DNA from: Torymus aiolomorphi
Lineage: Eukaryota > Arthropoda > Insecta > Hymenoptera > Torymidae
Assembly (NCBI GenBank): GCA_036365515.1
Contig: CM070877.1
Coordinates: 6,705,001-6,769,000, forward strand
DNA length: 64,000 nt
Direction: 5' to 3'
The notes under the pieces are model-generated. The model saw only the letters and a list, made by a program, of their open reading frames with translations, was not told the DNA's origin and searched no databases. This document shows, piece by piece, positions 1 to 12,845 of the stretch (positions within the stretch are counted from its first letter, which is position 1; each line of letters starts with the position of its first letter). A program made the position numbers and the translations under genes.

Positions 1-1150
1 CGTGGAATTCCGTTTATGACCCCTCTGATGGAAGACTAAAACTTAGCAGTAACAATATGTAATTACACTTTATAGATATACATTGTCACTAAACTATATC
101 TGTTAACGATCACGAAATCTCTATAAATGTTTCAATTACGTCCACGTAATTGGGGACAATGTGCTTCCCGATATTAGAGGAGATTATCTGCCTCATAAGT
201 GAATAACTTGTTAGGAACGTGATTCCGATTATGATTGTGTACTAAATGAGGGCGTCTAGCGCAAGGTCTAAGTAAATATGATTAGGGGGGCTCTAACTTA
301 GCTCGGAATTACGCTATTTATTATGAAATGTCATTATCAATCTTGCGAATGCAATACTGCTAAGGAGTATTGAACAATTCGTGGTGCGCGTTGGAAACGT
401 ATAAATAATACACTTTTCATGAATAAATGTATATATAACTTGGCTTTTATGAAATTACTTTGCAAATTATATACCATCATCAAAGTAAGTTATTATGACG
501 TATAATTAAATCCCGAGGCATTTGAGATTTTGAGATTACCGGCTTAGAATGCGCATAAATTGCACGAAAATAGACCCGAAAGAAGATAATTCGAATGCGC
601 AGCTCGTCGCTAAAAGCGTGAGAAAATTCCCATCCGTGGTAGGGGATTCTACACCTGTATACAGAGTACCAGAATGAGCAAACATACAATGGAAATGAAG
701 TCAGCTAAAATGTATAATAAATACATCCGCCTCGACGTTTTATCATTAAAATAAAATTCATTTTGTCGCAGATTGTATAGTTCATCGGCTATTCTTTTGA
801 GAGAGAACTTGAATAGAAAACTGTTTGACCTTGGCAATCATGACACCGCACCGGTATATAAAAATTCCCGATTAACATTATCAATCCTCTAAAATATTTC
901 AATGACAGAACACATACGATTGCTAAAACTCTGCGAAACGATACAGCTGAATTTAATTTTGATCGACGATGTCATTCGTTTTCACATTAACATTCGCATT
1001 TAATTAACGATGCGCAAATCATTTCGCATTTCACGACACGCATCGTCCGAGCTTTCATCAACACTTATACATACATGCACAGGAACGCGTCATTTATTCC
1101 CATAAAGATTTGTCGGGCATTGATTAACCGTGTATCGCCTCGCACTTTTA
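1..1150. other. AT-rich unique DNA, no gene seen
   Basis: I see no protein family, RNA gene or repeat with readable ends. The two short minus-strand open frames at 480-837 overlap and resemble nothing known. The stretch passes into CpG-rich DNA at its right end. Confidence 0.5.
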
Positions 1151-2838
1151 TCTCGAATACGCGCGTCGACAGAAGGTCAAATCAATAAACGCGCGTGCGC
1201 GCGCTCGCCCTTTACAAGCTCCCAGCGATATATATAATTTCCGGCGACAAAGACGCGGGGGAAAAGCGTCTCCGGTCCTTACACATCCCTGCGGAATATT
1301 CCGGCTGCTGGTACGTGGTCCCCTGTTTTCGTGTCGGCCGATAACGACTGGCGGGCGACGGCGTCGGCGCAGCCAACCTTTTTCCTAATTACCACACGGG
1401 GGACCGCCGCGGCAGAGCGGCGTTCCGGTAATCGCCCGGTTGAAATCAATTACGCGTCTCATTTGTCGGCCATGTGTTACCGCTGCTGCTGTATATACGC
1501 TCAGCCGTGAAATTCGCGAGTTTCGTCTGCACATAACCCTCCCCCACGCCGACGCGCAGAACGAAATTCGATAAAAACTTGTTGTTTCGCGCGCCGGTCT
1601 CCTACGGGCATAACTCGTTTATAGTTCGATTCGCTGATTACTCGGTTATTTCGGTGCGCGCGGCCGTCGGCTGAAATGCGCTCTTTTTACCTTTTTATTC
1701 GACTTTCATAAACTACGGATGAGTTAATTGCGCTCGCTCTCGTTGTTTCGTTCTTTTTGTTCATCCTCGTGTTTGCATTCGCGCACGGCCAAGGTATCAA
1801 CGCGCGGTCGAATTCTGCCAACGAGGAGAAAAGTTCAATTTAGCAACGAAATTTATCTATCTTATTTACATTGTCAAGTATGTTTGCCATTATCTCTAGC
1901 TTCATTTGCAGTATTTTCGTACAATTTAATACCGTTGCCGGGAGCCGTCATCTGATAAACCATGTACATAATCATATTACAGCTGAATAAAACAAACGAC
2001 GTGGGGGAATAGCGCGCGAGGGTAGAGAGAGAGAGAGGGAGAAAGGAGGAAACTGTTCGCTTAACTTTGAGAGCCTGCTGATGCGCGCGTCATATAATAA
2101 AAACTAAGAAGTGTTGTCCTCATATCTATTCAAATAAATAGTGACGCCAAACTTATAAATAATTTATTTGCCCTCTTCTGTTAAATGCATTCTCTCTGCG
2201 CATTTATACACGCTGACATATAACGTTACTTAATCAAGTCAGCCTTTTTTCTTAATTAAACGAAAAGCTAATGAAAGAGTACTATATAAAAACAGAATTT
2301 TCGTTTGCAAAAAATACTAATCTATGTTAATTTTGCCCGTATGTTAATATTTGAATATGAGTTTGAAATATAAACTTTTAGTGTGCTTTCCGCGTAATTT
2401 GAATAGAATATCCCGAAATTTTCATTAACTTTGGAATTTAATTATAACGCAGATATAAAGCACTCCCTCTCCGACTTATATACGTATAGTGGTGCTTTGT
2501 TAGTTCGCCGCTGCATTTTGTCTGGTTTCATCCTACCTCGAATCGCCGGATAATAACGAAAAATTAGACTAAAAAGTAGAATGAAATCTAATCCAATTAA
2601 TTAACCTCAGCTGCAGGAATATTCACGAAAACTCTGCTTTGACGCGTTACGGAGAATAACATGAGAGGCGTAGAGTCGTCGTTGTAGTACAAGCCGCGGC
2701 GTAAAAAAAAATTAGTGTCGCGTGAAGCCCAGCTCTGTGCGCTCGGAGCGACATAAAACCCCGGCGAAAGAAAGGGACAAAGGTAGCTCCGCGCGCACCT
2801 TCGAGCGTCGAAGGCTGCATCATATAGTGTATAACAAT

Positions 2839-2860
2839 GCACGCACGCACGCACGCACGC
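2839..2860. repeat. (GCAC)n microsatellite
   Basis: The four-base unit GCAC is repeated about 5.5 times without interruption. A matching GCGT array lies at 19747-19770. Confidence 0.9.
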
Positions 2861-2941
2861 GAGCCGTTATATCGCGTTACACACGCGTGTGCGATGAAAA
2901 AGTATCCGCCGGCGCGATATAAATTCAGCGCCTCCAAGGAC

Positions 2942-2952
2942 AGAGAGAAAGC

Positions 2953-2986
<34 letters not shown>

Positions 2987-2987
2987 T
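2942..2987. repeat. (GA)n microsatellite
   Basis: This near-perfect GA tract of about 46 bp is one of the longer of a dozen GA/CT tracts in the CpG-rich blocks. In insects such tracts can be bound by GAGA-type zinc-finger proteins; occupancy here is unknown. Confidence 0.9.
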
Positions 2988-5800
2988 GAGTGAGGCAGCG
3001 GCAGGGCGGATAGGAAACAATACATGAGCTCCCGGGCTCGTGGAATATATATTTCAGCCTGCTGAAGAAAAAAGATAAACAGGCGAGGGCCGGGAAAACA
3101 AGGGCGTGAAATATGTCGCGGCGGCGAGCGCGCGAGCGCTAAACGTTTCTTTATATTTATACGACAAATCCTCTTACGCGAAATACGAGAGAGAGAAAGA
3201 GAGGTAGTATAACGGAGCGGCCAGAGTCGTTAGTTACGAAGGCTGAAGGGCTCGCTCGTCCGTGGGTGGAAAGCCGCATCGTTAGAAAAGTGGGCTTCCA
3301 TTAGCATTAGCAGCTCCGTCTTCTTCGCCTCTCTCTCTCTCGCTTTCTTCCCCTGTGTCTCCGGACTCGCCTGGCAGAGGAAGACAAAAAATGAAAGCCA
3401 TCGGAGGAGGGGAAGAACGAATAAAAATTCAGGGCGAACTGTCGCTGCTTCTTCGGTGTCACGGCCGAGACTAATGTTGCCCGTTCGCACGCGAACGCAA
3501 TATGCTGATGAATCGTGGAGGGGGAGTAGACTATGCCGTCGCCATGCACGCACCACTGCCCCAAATCTTTCCTCGTTATTCGGAGCCACGGTAGCAGCGC
3601 GATCGTTAAAACGTGCCACCACGACAGTCCCAAAAGTGCCTTCGTCAGGAGTCAAAAGGCAAACGCAGTATTCTCGGTAAACAAGCTTACATCACCAGGA
3701 GGTGGAAAATAACAACGCGATGCTGCAGAAGGAGATGAAAAAAAAAAGAAGCTGGCGCGCCCTATTATTCCGGAATATCAGGCTAGCTTGAGTCGCATCG
3801 AAAAATGTGCCTCGCTGCTCAAGAAGCTCCGATTTGCGAAAAAGAAGAGAGAGGGAGAGAGGAAAATTTGATTATAAAATAGCGAAGAGGAAGAGAGTAG
3901 GAGGGGCTATCGCCGCGGATAAACGCTTTCATCTCGCGCGCGACGATGACGAAGCGGAGCGCTCTCGGCCATGAACGGAGGAGCTCAGCAAGAAAAAGGG
4001 CACGCGGCCCGTATATAGATATATATGTATGCACGCGCAGCCTACATAGCAGATCTAGGAGGGAGAAAGAGAGGAAGAAAGCGCTGAACAAAAGCTCGGG
4101 CGCGTATTTTCATCTCGAAGCTTCGCCAGCCCTGGCTCTTTTTTTTCTCCTACCACCGCCTAGACCTTAAACTCCTATATCCCTCTCTCTCTCTTCATCC
4201 CGTCTGCTTCTACGTATACAGTTATATGTATAAACGCGCGTGCGCGCACCTACAGAGCCGTAACGACTTTTACGAGTGCGCCGGAGTAAACGACGACTAA
4301 GAATGTACGGTTTTTTTTCCTCCGCGCGAAGATGAAAAACGTAAATGCGATTCACCGATGTACACGGGCACGTGCGCGTGCGCGCGAGCTTTCGAGTGAA
4401 GCTCGTTTATTACGCGCGCGAGAGTAGAGTTCGCTGCCGATGCGTCTTTAACGATCGGAACGTGATCGCCTTGAGAAGGATGCATGCGTCAGTGCCGCGC
4501 GTTTCTAGAGATACAAGATTCTCTTCTCTCTCTCTGGTTTCAGTCGCCTACAAATGTATGGCCTCTAACACCTCTAGCCGGTTCTCTCAGGCTGCTTTTC
4601 TTTTTTTTTTTATTTCGAGGTTGGGGGTATATAAAGTTTAATCATGTGATAAGGTTTCTGAAGGTATATAAAAATGGTCGCAGAGTTTTACGTTGGGACA
4701 CGATACGTGTGTGATTTCTCAGTGAGAATTAATACTTGAATGGCTAAATATTTTACAGCGATGCACAGCTATTTCTGAGTTGTCGAATGAGTTGTCGAAT
4801 GAATTCTACCCGCACAAAATTTAATATAATAAACGCAACGTTGTATGTTGCGTTAGTTTAAATTAAAATTGTAGTCGAAATGAAAATATTTACAACGTTG
4901 CGAGCACACAAAACCTATCCCGTTTGTAATTGAAAGCTACTCTACAATGCACTTCATATTTTTGAATATTTCGTTATTATTACCACACTTTTTTTGTTAA
5001 CAATACAAAACACTTTTAAATGAAATTAATGGCAAAAAGTTTGATAAAACTCGCTTAGAAACTTTTTGACATTTCGATTAAAGTAAACCACGGCGTTCAG
5101 AAAAAGATTTCTCTCTGGAAGGTGCTTGAGCACAATAAAAATAATGTTCCCACTCCTTTGACCCTAAGCGTTATATCTCCAGTAAAGAAAATAAAAATGA
5201 TTTGCCACGGCGATTAAAATCTTTTTAACCCCAAGCAAAATTTCATATTATCCGACAAGAAAAATCATTAAAATCCGCTTTGAGATAGCGCATATTAGAA
5301 AAAGACCTTTTGAAAAGTCCAATAAGCATGAGAGCTCGCTGCTTTAATTAAGAATAAAGATCTCTCTCTATCTCTCTCGAAAAAACTTTAGCAATAAACT
5401 CGTCCTCGGTAAACCCTTTCGATATCTCGAGAGAAAAAAGTATTTCCTCGGCGGCGGCTGAGAGAGTCGCACAGAGCCGCGCGAGATCTCCTCCAGGCAG
5501 CTGTCGCATTAAAAGTACGGGCGCGGCCTTCGCCCGTATAACTCGACTGCGAGGTCAATCGTATTTCGCGTGTATATATACACACAAACACGCAGACGCG
5601 CGCGCGCGTACAGAGGAAGGAGCGGAAACGAGGTGATTACTTAGGCCGTCGAAGTGGCGCTGGCGGCTGTAAAAAAGGGTCGTTTCGGCGCTGCGGGGGA
5701 GTAACAAAGATTCGAGTGACGTGCGCCTGCACGCGTCTTTTCCTCCGTGAGTGTAAGAGTGTGGCTGCGTAATGCTTCCCGGGGCCATTCTATACGCCAT

Positions 5801-6300
5801 CGAACGACATCCTAACTGCTGATTCGACAGTTGATTTAGCTCCGCGGGAACATTATTTTTTTACTCCTTAACACTCGTTTCGGGTAACAACTAACTTGTT
5901 ACGGATCTGTGAAACAACGTACTCGAGGGCATAGAAAAATATTTTTTTTTTCTTCTCGTAAAATAATATCTTTGACAGCTGCGAAGCCGGTAGTGAATAT
6001 TCAAAAGTTTAATCTTCAACTGTATGGGCGTTTTCAGTTTTTTTTTTTTTTTTTAAATTTACCTATAGTTGTATTTTACTAGTTCAACAATAAGAACAAT
6101 CCACTGCGGAGCTTTTCAAACTATTCAGAAATATTCTACGAGCAAGCAATTTCAAAACTATGAAAAAGTTTAGCGATAGAATATTCTAGTGAATTCTTTT
6201 ACGAGGAACTGCAATGTTTTGTAATAGTCTAAAACATTTTAAAACGGGCAAAAAAAAGTATTAATATCATGTTTCAGAAATACAAGTATTATCTATTTTC
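5801..6300. other. AT-rich spacer with poly-T
   Basis: No gene is seen. A 17-bp T run lies at 6038-6054 and shorter T runs near 5946. No element with defined ends is visible. Confidence 0.5.
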
Positions 6301-8800
6301 CGAGCTAACATTTCGACTCTCTTTCATTCCGTGAATCCAGTCTTTCAACGTCTTTATTTACGCCCAATGGCAGGAATACACGAAAGGAACGCGTGTGCGC
6401 ACGAAAACAGAGAAAAAAGTTTGGCAAAACCCATCCGGACGATTCCCTTACATCTGAGCACGCACGTGATTCTTTTAATGTCCGAGTTTACATTCACGCA
6501 TAAAAAGGCAAAAATAAACAGGCGTGGATCAGGAATTATGCGAAAATCGATCAGTGGGAGGGGCATACTTGTGTCAAAATAAAAGAGCGCGCGAAAGAAT
6601 AATAATGGAGGGGATAGGAGTAGAGAAAGAGAAAGAGAGAGGGAGAGCTGAACTGGCTCTCGTGAAGTCGGGTCACATTTTTAATACGGCGGGAAAGTTT
6701 TTGAATTACGGTTAACTGCTACGCGTGGGCGCGCTGCACAACTCGACGCTTGCACGCCTGAAAATGAGCGAAAGAAAGAAATAAAGCGGACAATAGAAAA
6801 GAACGAGAGCGAAAGGAAAAGAGACAAAGAGGGAGCATAATAGCGCGCGTGGGCGGTAGACGCTCGCGCGTGTGTGTATATATACATCTGTGTGCGTGTG
6901 TGCCCCCTGCAACTGAATCCGTGTGTTTGTCAGTACATTTAGGTATTTTAGCGTCTGCGCAAGCCTGTAGAAGACAGAGCTGTACACGTTTGTTTGCGTT
7001 TACACGTTTTATGTTTGTGAACTTTTAGGCTTGTACATTTATTCGACTCTTTTTGTTCGGGCCTTTCTTTCATACATTTCTACTTCCGCCTTGTACTAGT
7101 ACTCGCGCTCTACATATATAGGCATACGTGCTGTGCACAGCAAGTTGCGCAATATAAAGACTCTTGCGACGCAAAATTTTATCGACCAAGTGAAGTTCAA
7201 AGTAATAGCTTCAATTGCTCGTGGTTAAATTTGCTAAACAAACGCGCGAGCTTTGTAACGGGGAAGGAAATAAAATTTCGAAAAATTCAGTCGAAAAAAA
7301 AGACAAAGAAGAAAAAACTGGCTGACTGGACTAGCAAGGTTCTTCAGCGTTAATGGGTTGGGGGGAAAAGCAAAACTAAAGCGGCAGTGAGAGAGAGAGA
7401 GAGAGGCAGGCAGTACGTCGAGGTCACCCACACACACAGGCGCGCGCGCGCGTAAGCGCACAAGCAGAGAGCTATATACGGGAAAAAAATTGAGTCCCGC
7501 CCCTTTAATGGCTTTTACTCACTTTGCGCGCACAATCCTTATTCCGAGCTGACGCGCGGTCTAACCCTCCGTGGCGGCGGTGGCCGACTTCCTTCTTCTT
7601 CTTCCTCTTCTTTCTTATTTTCCCTCTTTCTCTCTCCCGTCTTAGCCGTTCCTTTTTTCCTTCCACCTTTTTCCCCGCACTTCGCTCCTCCTTTCACCGC
7701 GACGGACCAGAGGTAGACCCCTCGCCGGGATACATTCATTAAGGGATCCAAGAGAGGGCGAGGGTCCGTCGCGCGGATAATCGTAATGATAATGATGTCG
7801 TGAAGGGAGGAGAAGGAGAGAGAGTAGCGGCATTGTGTCCGTCGTCAAAAGCCCCGATGCTGTCGCTCAATGCCGCGCGCATTCAATGAAAAATTATTTA
7901 ATTCACCAAATGAATTATGGGATTTATTCCGCGAGTCGGCCGAAAGAGAGCAATGATATCATTTTGACGAGGATTAATTTAATGAAGAGGGAGAGAAGTG
8001 CCCGGATGCCATACAAAGACCGACTCATTTGCGCCGCGGAATGTCCTTTTCGTTCGAATCGACATGTTGCCGAATTTACGCATTGTATTCACGCTGCTCC
8101 CGATTATTCAATGCCGGTCGTGATTACATCATACAGAAAAGGTCACTTTGACTCGCTTTGACGTCCGGAAATCGCGTTATTTTTCTCATTACAACGCCGA
8201 CATTTCCTTCGCCTTTTACTTTGCAAATCACCCAACGTTTCATTAATTTTTGCTAAAGCCCGCATAAGAATAAACAATCGCACGACAATAGGCAACAACA
8301 CGCGTTTTTCATCCGAAATCAGCAGCAAAAACAATATTCGAGCCATTTTTCACTGATCAGCGGATAAGGACAATTAGCAGAGCTCGCGTGTTCGCTCGCT
8401 AATAAATAATCGGCTTGTCGTAAATAATTCGCATCCCGTCACAATAACATTATCGATGGGATTAATCGTCGGGGCGCAGGCGTGCTCGTAGGGTAGAAGT
8501 TGCCGCGGCACTGAATATTTCAGCTTCCCGCTGCCGCGCGCGCCTGTAACATATCCGCGGATGCATATAATTACACCCACGGCCGCATGACTCGTATACT
8601 TTAATTTCCGCCCTCTGGAAAATTCATTAGCATTCCTGTACGGCCCGCTTGCGTCGAGCTATATCACTCCCTCTCTCTCTCTTCCTCCTCCGATCTCCCG
8701 CTGCTATAAGCTAACGCAGCCTTGTGCCTTACTAAGTCGCTGAGGAAGCCGGCCAACCTTGGCTTCGATGTGGCCGCGGTTAATTGAATTCTTTATAGCT
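6301..8800. other. CpG-rich block with GA, CA and CG tracts
   Basis: It contains (GA)n at 7389-7406, (CA)n at 7429-7438, (CG)n at 7441-7452 and a pyrimidine-rich stretch at 7580-7680. Open frames overlap on both strands and show no domain. From about 8160 to 8650 the DNA is less repetitive and would be the best part of the block for a cross-species conservation test. Confidence 0.45.
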
Positions 8801-9212
8801 TATATATAATTTTAACCGTGCAAGCTAATTTTCATTTTCGATTACTTTTTATACCGGAGAAATTCAATATTTTTTGGACTTTCATAAGATCATTACTGGT
8901 ATAGCGAATAACATTCATTTGGTTTCATTTTTCATTCATTATTCATCATATCAGAAACGAAGGTCATTAATTTAATGGGACTTCATTCGGAAAAATCGAA
9001 TATTAAACAATACACTTATATTTTATCCCGCATTTTCCTGCTTTTATTAATTTGCAAATCATTTGAAGAGCCCTGAAGAATGATTAATCGAAAAATCAAA
9101 ATTTTCATTAGGGGTTATTAGTTTCTTTAGAAGTAATTATCGAAAGAATGTATCATAAATTTTGAAATAATTGCTTTTCTTGTTTATAGATCATTGACTA
9201 TAATGTTATAAA
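8801..9212. other. AT-rich spacer
   Basis: I see no gene or defined repeat in this stretch between the CpG-rich block and the TA-flanked element that follows. Confidence 0.5.
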
Positions 9213-9214
9213 TA

Positions 9215-10049
9215 GGGTAGATGTTCGTATTAGTGTGGGTTTAAGAAACTCTTCAGTTTTGTCGCATAATAATAGACTATTTAAGATATCTCAGAGATTC
9301 CGGGCAGGTTTATGTTGATAATAAAACTAATAATCTACACGAAACAATTTTTTTTATAGAAAAATATTAATATTTACGAAAGTTACAAACAATATAAAAA
9401 AAAAAAATTAGTACGCATTTGTGTGCCCTAGCAGACAACAAAGTACATTTTTGTGTGCCCCACATTAGTGTGTCTTGATAATATTATCATTGCCAACAAA
9501 ATTATTTTGTTAACTGTAGTGCATTTATAATCAATTTCTAACCCTTGTTTAGATTGAATGTTAATTAATTCCAACACGGTAAAAACTACTGAAGGTCGTC
9601 AATGCGATATGAAACAACGTTTGTGGTTTTAGTAGACCCTATTAGTAGACACCATTAATTAAATATTAAAATCAATTGGAAACCTTTATATTAATGTTTA
9701 TTATATAACATAATATTATTTTATGATGTAATCAATTGTATTCCACATTAAAATCCTTCCGAAACATTCTTTAATGTTACTTTTAAAAATGTCATTTCTT
9801 AGCAAGTTTGGACAAGGAAACACCGTGACACACCGCAAACCGTAAAACATATTTTTGAAAGTTCTTTTTTAATGTTATAGTAAATGAAAACAAATTAAGT
9901 AATTAATTCTATTTAAACTTAATTAACTATACATATACTTTATGAAAAAAAATATTTTAGTGTTACTTTTTTACTCGTTCATTTCTAGGGTATGTTTTAA
10001 TAATAGGGCACACAAATATGGACAGGCAGACTAATACGGACAGCTACCC
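9215..10049. mobile_element. Non-autonomous DNA transposon, TA target site (Tc1/mariner/pogo-like ends)
   Basis: The left end reads GGGTAGATGTTCGTATTAGT and the right end, reverse-complemented, reads GGGTAGCTGTCCGTATTAGT. The inverted repeat runs about 23 bp with few mismatches. TA dinucleotides flank both ends (9213-9214 and 10050-10051), as expected for IS630/Tc1/mariner-type insertion. The 835-bp interior is AT-rich with no transposase frame, so it is a deletion derivative or MITE. Terminal-like words (TTAGTGTG, TGTGTGCCC) recur inside near 9420-9475. Assignment to a superfamily rests only on the ends and target site. Confidence 0.75.
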
Positions 10050-10179
10050 TAGTCCACTTTCAAAGGAGAGTTCACACCGTCCGCGAAACGAATGTCAACG
10101 GAGTTTTATGAGTTGATGTCTGGTATCTAAAAATGAATTTGAGTATTAGAGGCACACTTTTTCTCAAGCAATGAGTCAT

Positions 10180-10671
10180 TTAAGGGGGTACTATAGTTAA
10201 AAAATTTTTTTTGGATTCACCTAAAAAATATAAATTTTGATCAGTAATAATTTTTTTTATATATATTATACTAATATAGTTTATTTTTGATGAAATAGGC
10301 CCTACCAGAGGTCTGTAAACACCCATTTGATCCAAAGATATTGAGATTTTGAAATTTGTATCCTGCGTAACCTACAGGCTGAACATTTGATATTTTTTAA
10401 TGAGATACGGGCCAAAATCTTTGATTTTTATATCTCTTTTGACTATAAAGCTATTTGTATCCCTTAATTTTTCGAATTAATATTTTTAAAGTCAAAATTT
10501 TCATTTAAAATTCACCATTTGGAAGGAATTTTTAAAAAATGGTGAATTTTAAATCAAATTTTTGACTTTACAAATTCTCTATATCTCAAAAAAGGATCTA
10601 TATGTTGGAATTACGAATACTGTGCTCCATTTATTTTAGATACCAGGAAGCGACTGCCGAATCCCCGTTAA
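10180..10671. mobile_element. TTAA-flanked MITE, possibly piggyBac-type
   Basis: The stretch is bounded by TTAA on both sides (10180-10183 and 10668-10671). The left end after TTAA is GGGGGTAC and the right end, reverse-complemented, is CGGGGATT, so the inverted repeat is short and imperfect. Near the right end an internal hairpin at about 10491-10573 pairs AAATTCACCATTT with AAATGGTGAATTT. There is no coding capacity. TTAA duplication is the hallmark of piggyBac, but typical piggyBac ends begin CCC, so this assignment is tentative. Confidence 0.45.
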
Positions 10672-12610
10672 GGGGGGCTCGCAAATAATTAAAATTGCCC
10701 AGTGTCTTTGGAGAAAATATTACTTCAAATTTCGAGCAAATCAATCAGGCAAAAACGCGTAGGACATACCGTTGGACGAATCGTTAGCGATCTCTTCGAT
10801 AACGAATCATTCGCCCAAAATCGGACAGTAGCTCGTTGAAGTACGCAATGACTGGCTGCATGTTATGTGTGAAACGCTCTGTGCAACTTTACCCCAGCAG
10901 ACACGTTGAGCATTCTGCACGTATACCTACACCACGTTACACCAATCAATTAATCAAAACAAAACAAAAACGCTTGCAAGCATATAGTTAATTCGCAAGA
11001 AATTGACAGAAGCAAAGTAGAGTAAATTTTCCCCCGCGCAACTCGACGGTGAAGAAAGTAGCGCTTGCGCTTTCTCGCGCGCAAGTTCATCATTCATCGG
11101 CGATATCTCGACGTACGAGCTTGCTCGCTTGCTAGAGAGGTAGTGCTCGTACATCACCCGCTCGCATAGTTTAGCGCAAAGTCGTCGTCGCCGTCGTCGT
11201 ACTTACGCTCGCAGCCAGAACTCGGCAATATCCGAAATTGCAATGGTCGCTCTCGAGCATAATCGCGTTAGCTCCGGGCTTTGACGACGGAAATCCGTTG
11301 GCGCGACGGAGGAGGTGGGGAGCGAAGTTGTGCCGGGAGTGGCAAAACCGACGCTCGCGCGCGGATTGAATCGCTTTTCCATTTTGCGCCCCATGCCGTT
11401 TTCGATTTTCTCGCGCCTAATGAGAATCGCGTGCGCGCGAACGCGCGCCTGCTCGAGTCCTCCGTTTTTTTTCCCTTTTCCTTTTTTTTTTTTGCCGCGC
11501 TGAGCCGCCACGGGAAATGAGCTTCGTACGGTAAGTATAGCTGCGCTCACGGCAGCGCGCAAGGTACTTAACATTTTTGCCGGCGAAGCTTATTGGGTAT
11601 CGCCGAATGGTTAATGGCAATCCCGGTTCAGCCAAGTCGACTGCCATTACTTCATTATGTAATGGTGTTTTTTCTCTCTTCTCTTGCATTGCTTATGTGC
11701 AATGCTTTGTGTCGTGATGAAATTTTTTTATTTAAACGCGAACTCTTTTATGTTTCAGGTAAGCTAAATGAGTTTTTGCAAGGCACATACTTGGAGCGTT
11801 ATAGTAAGTACAATAATCATAACTTACTGCATGTATTTTCCGAACGATTATTTCGGGATCCACTTCATAGCTGCGATAAGTAAAAGTACACATATTCTAA
11901 GTACGCACTAAGTACGCATTATGGAGACCGTGCAAAGGTGAAAATAGCCAAAGTAATCGGGAGTTTATATCGTCTTAAACTTAATTCGCGGCTCTTTCGA
12001 TACTATTTCAAGCTCCTGACTACTTGACTCGCGCGGCGCGCTCTCACTTTCTCCCCTTTTTTTTCCTCGGTCCTCCTCGAGCGGCAGGAGGATCCGAGCA
12101 AAAAGGAGGGAGAGAGAGAGAAAGAGGTGGAATAAAAGAAAGAAAGTTGGCGATCGTATAATAGTTACTTCGCCGGGGAGAAAAAGGAGGAGAACGAAGT
12201 GGGACAGCGGCGGTGGTGGCGGGGATGTCGGCGGTGCAGCGTTCGACCGCGAAGAAAGGAGAACTTTCACTTTGTACTTAACGAGATAAGGGAGGCGAAG
12301 CGAAGGTGGAGAGTTCGTCGTCGCAGTAGCTTAAAATCTTGATTTCCCGGGGGGTTCCGCTGACTATAGGATTTATACGCACGTTAATGATTCCTTCTTC
12401 GAACGCGTTTATCTTTCGGATACAGCCGGGTGTCTCGCTCGTCCGGCGTGCTAAGATCCCTCTCCAGCTATAATACGTATGTATACAGGTCCGATACGCC
12501 TTGTTTCTCTTAGTAATAAACTCACTTATTTAGGGATCGTTTGTTTTGCACTTTAAAGGGCGAATTTCTTTCACGATTTTCTCCAGTGTCTGCTTAAATC
12601 AGGCTTACGT
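10672..12610. other. Mixed, mainly CpG-rich block
   Basis: From about 11030 the sequence is CpG-rich, with a GTC trinucleotide run at 11181-11200, T runs near 11465-11492 and purine tracts at 12105-12130. Open frames overlap on both strands and show no family. AT-rich margins contain nothing recognisable. Confidence 0.45.
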
Positions 12611-12612
12611 TA

Positions 12613-12843
12613 CACGAAGACAAATTTTGATAAGCGAATCGCCGAAATCGAAGCAGACGGATAGCTCACGTTTTTGGTAAGTTGAGTTCCAACGTTGGTC
12701 ATCGGATGACCTTCTGAGAGACATTTGTTAACCTATGGCGCTGTTTACCGACAGTTAGTCAAAGGATGTCTCGGCTTACCAAAAGCGTGTGCTATCCGTC
12801 TGCTTTGATTTCGGCGATCCGCTTACCAAAATTTCTCTCCGTG
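12613..12843. mobile_element. CACGGAGAGAAA-ended short element with long inverted repeats
   Basis: It is flanked by TA on both sides (12611-12612, 12844-12845). The right end reverse-complemented begins CACGGAGAGAAATTTTGG and the left end begins CACGAAGACAAATTTTGA. The inverted repeat extends about 70 bp and includes GATCGCCGAAATC and CAGACGGATAGC. The word TTTTGGTAAG occurs at several points. Length is 231 bp and there is no coding capacity. The terminal 12 bases resemble those of three other elements in this window (17125, 30897, 60901), but the interior does not. Confidence 0.8.
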
Positions 12844-12845
12844 TA

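Larger units (their letters stand above)
1151..5800. other. CpG-rich, GAGA-rich block without recognisable gene
   Basis: The block has many CGCG runs, purine tracts and scattered (GA)n or (CT)n. Open frames here are low in complexity, rich in Arg, Ser and Leu, and run on both strands over the same bases, as expected of GC-rich non-coding DNA. An AT-rich interval at about 4700-5380 shows only a short direct repeat (GAGTTGTCGAAT twice near 4777-4802). GA tracts and CpG density are compatible with regulatory DNA, but that is inference. Confidence 0.45.
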
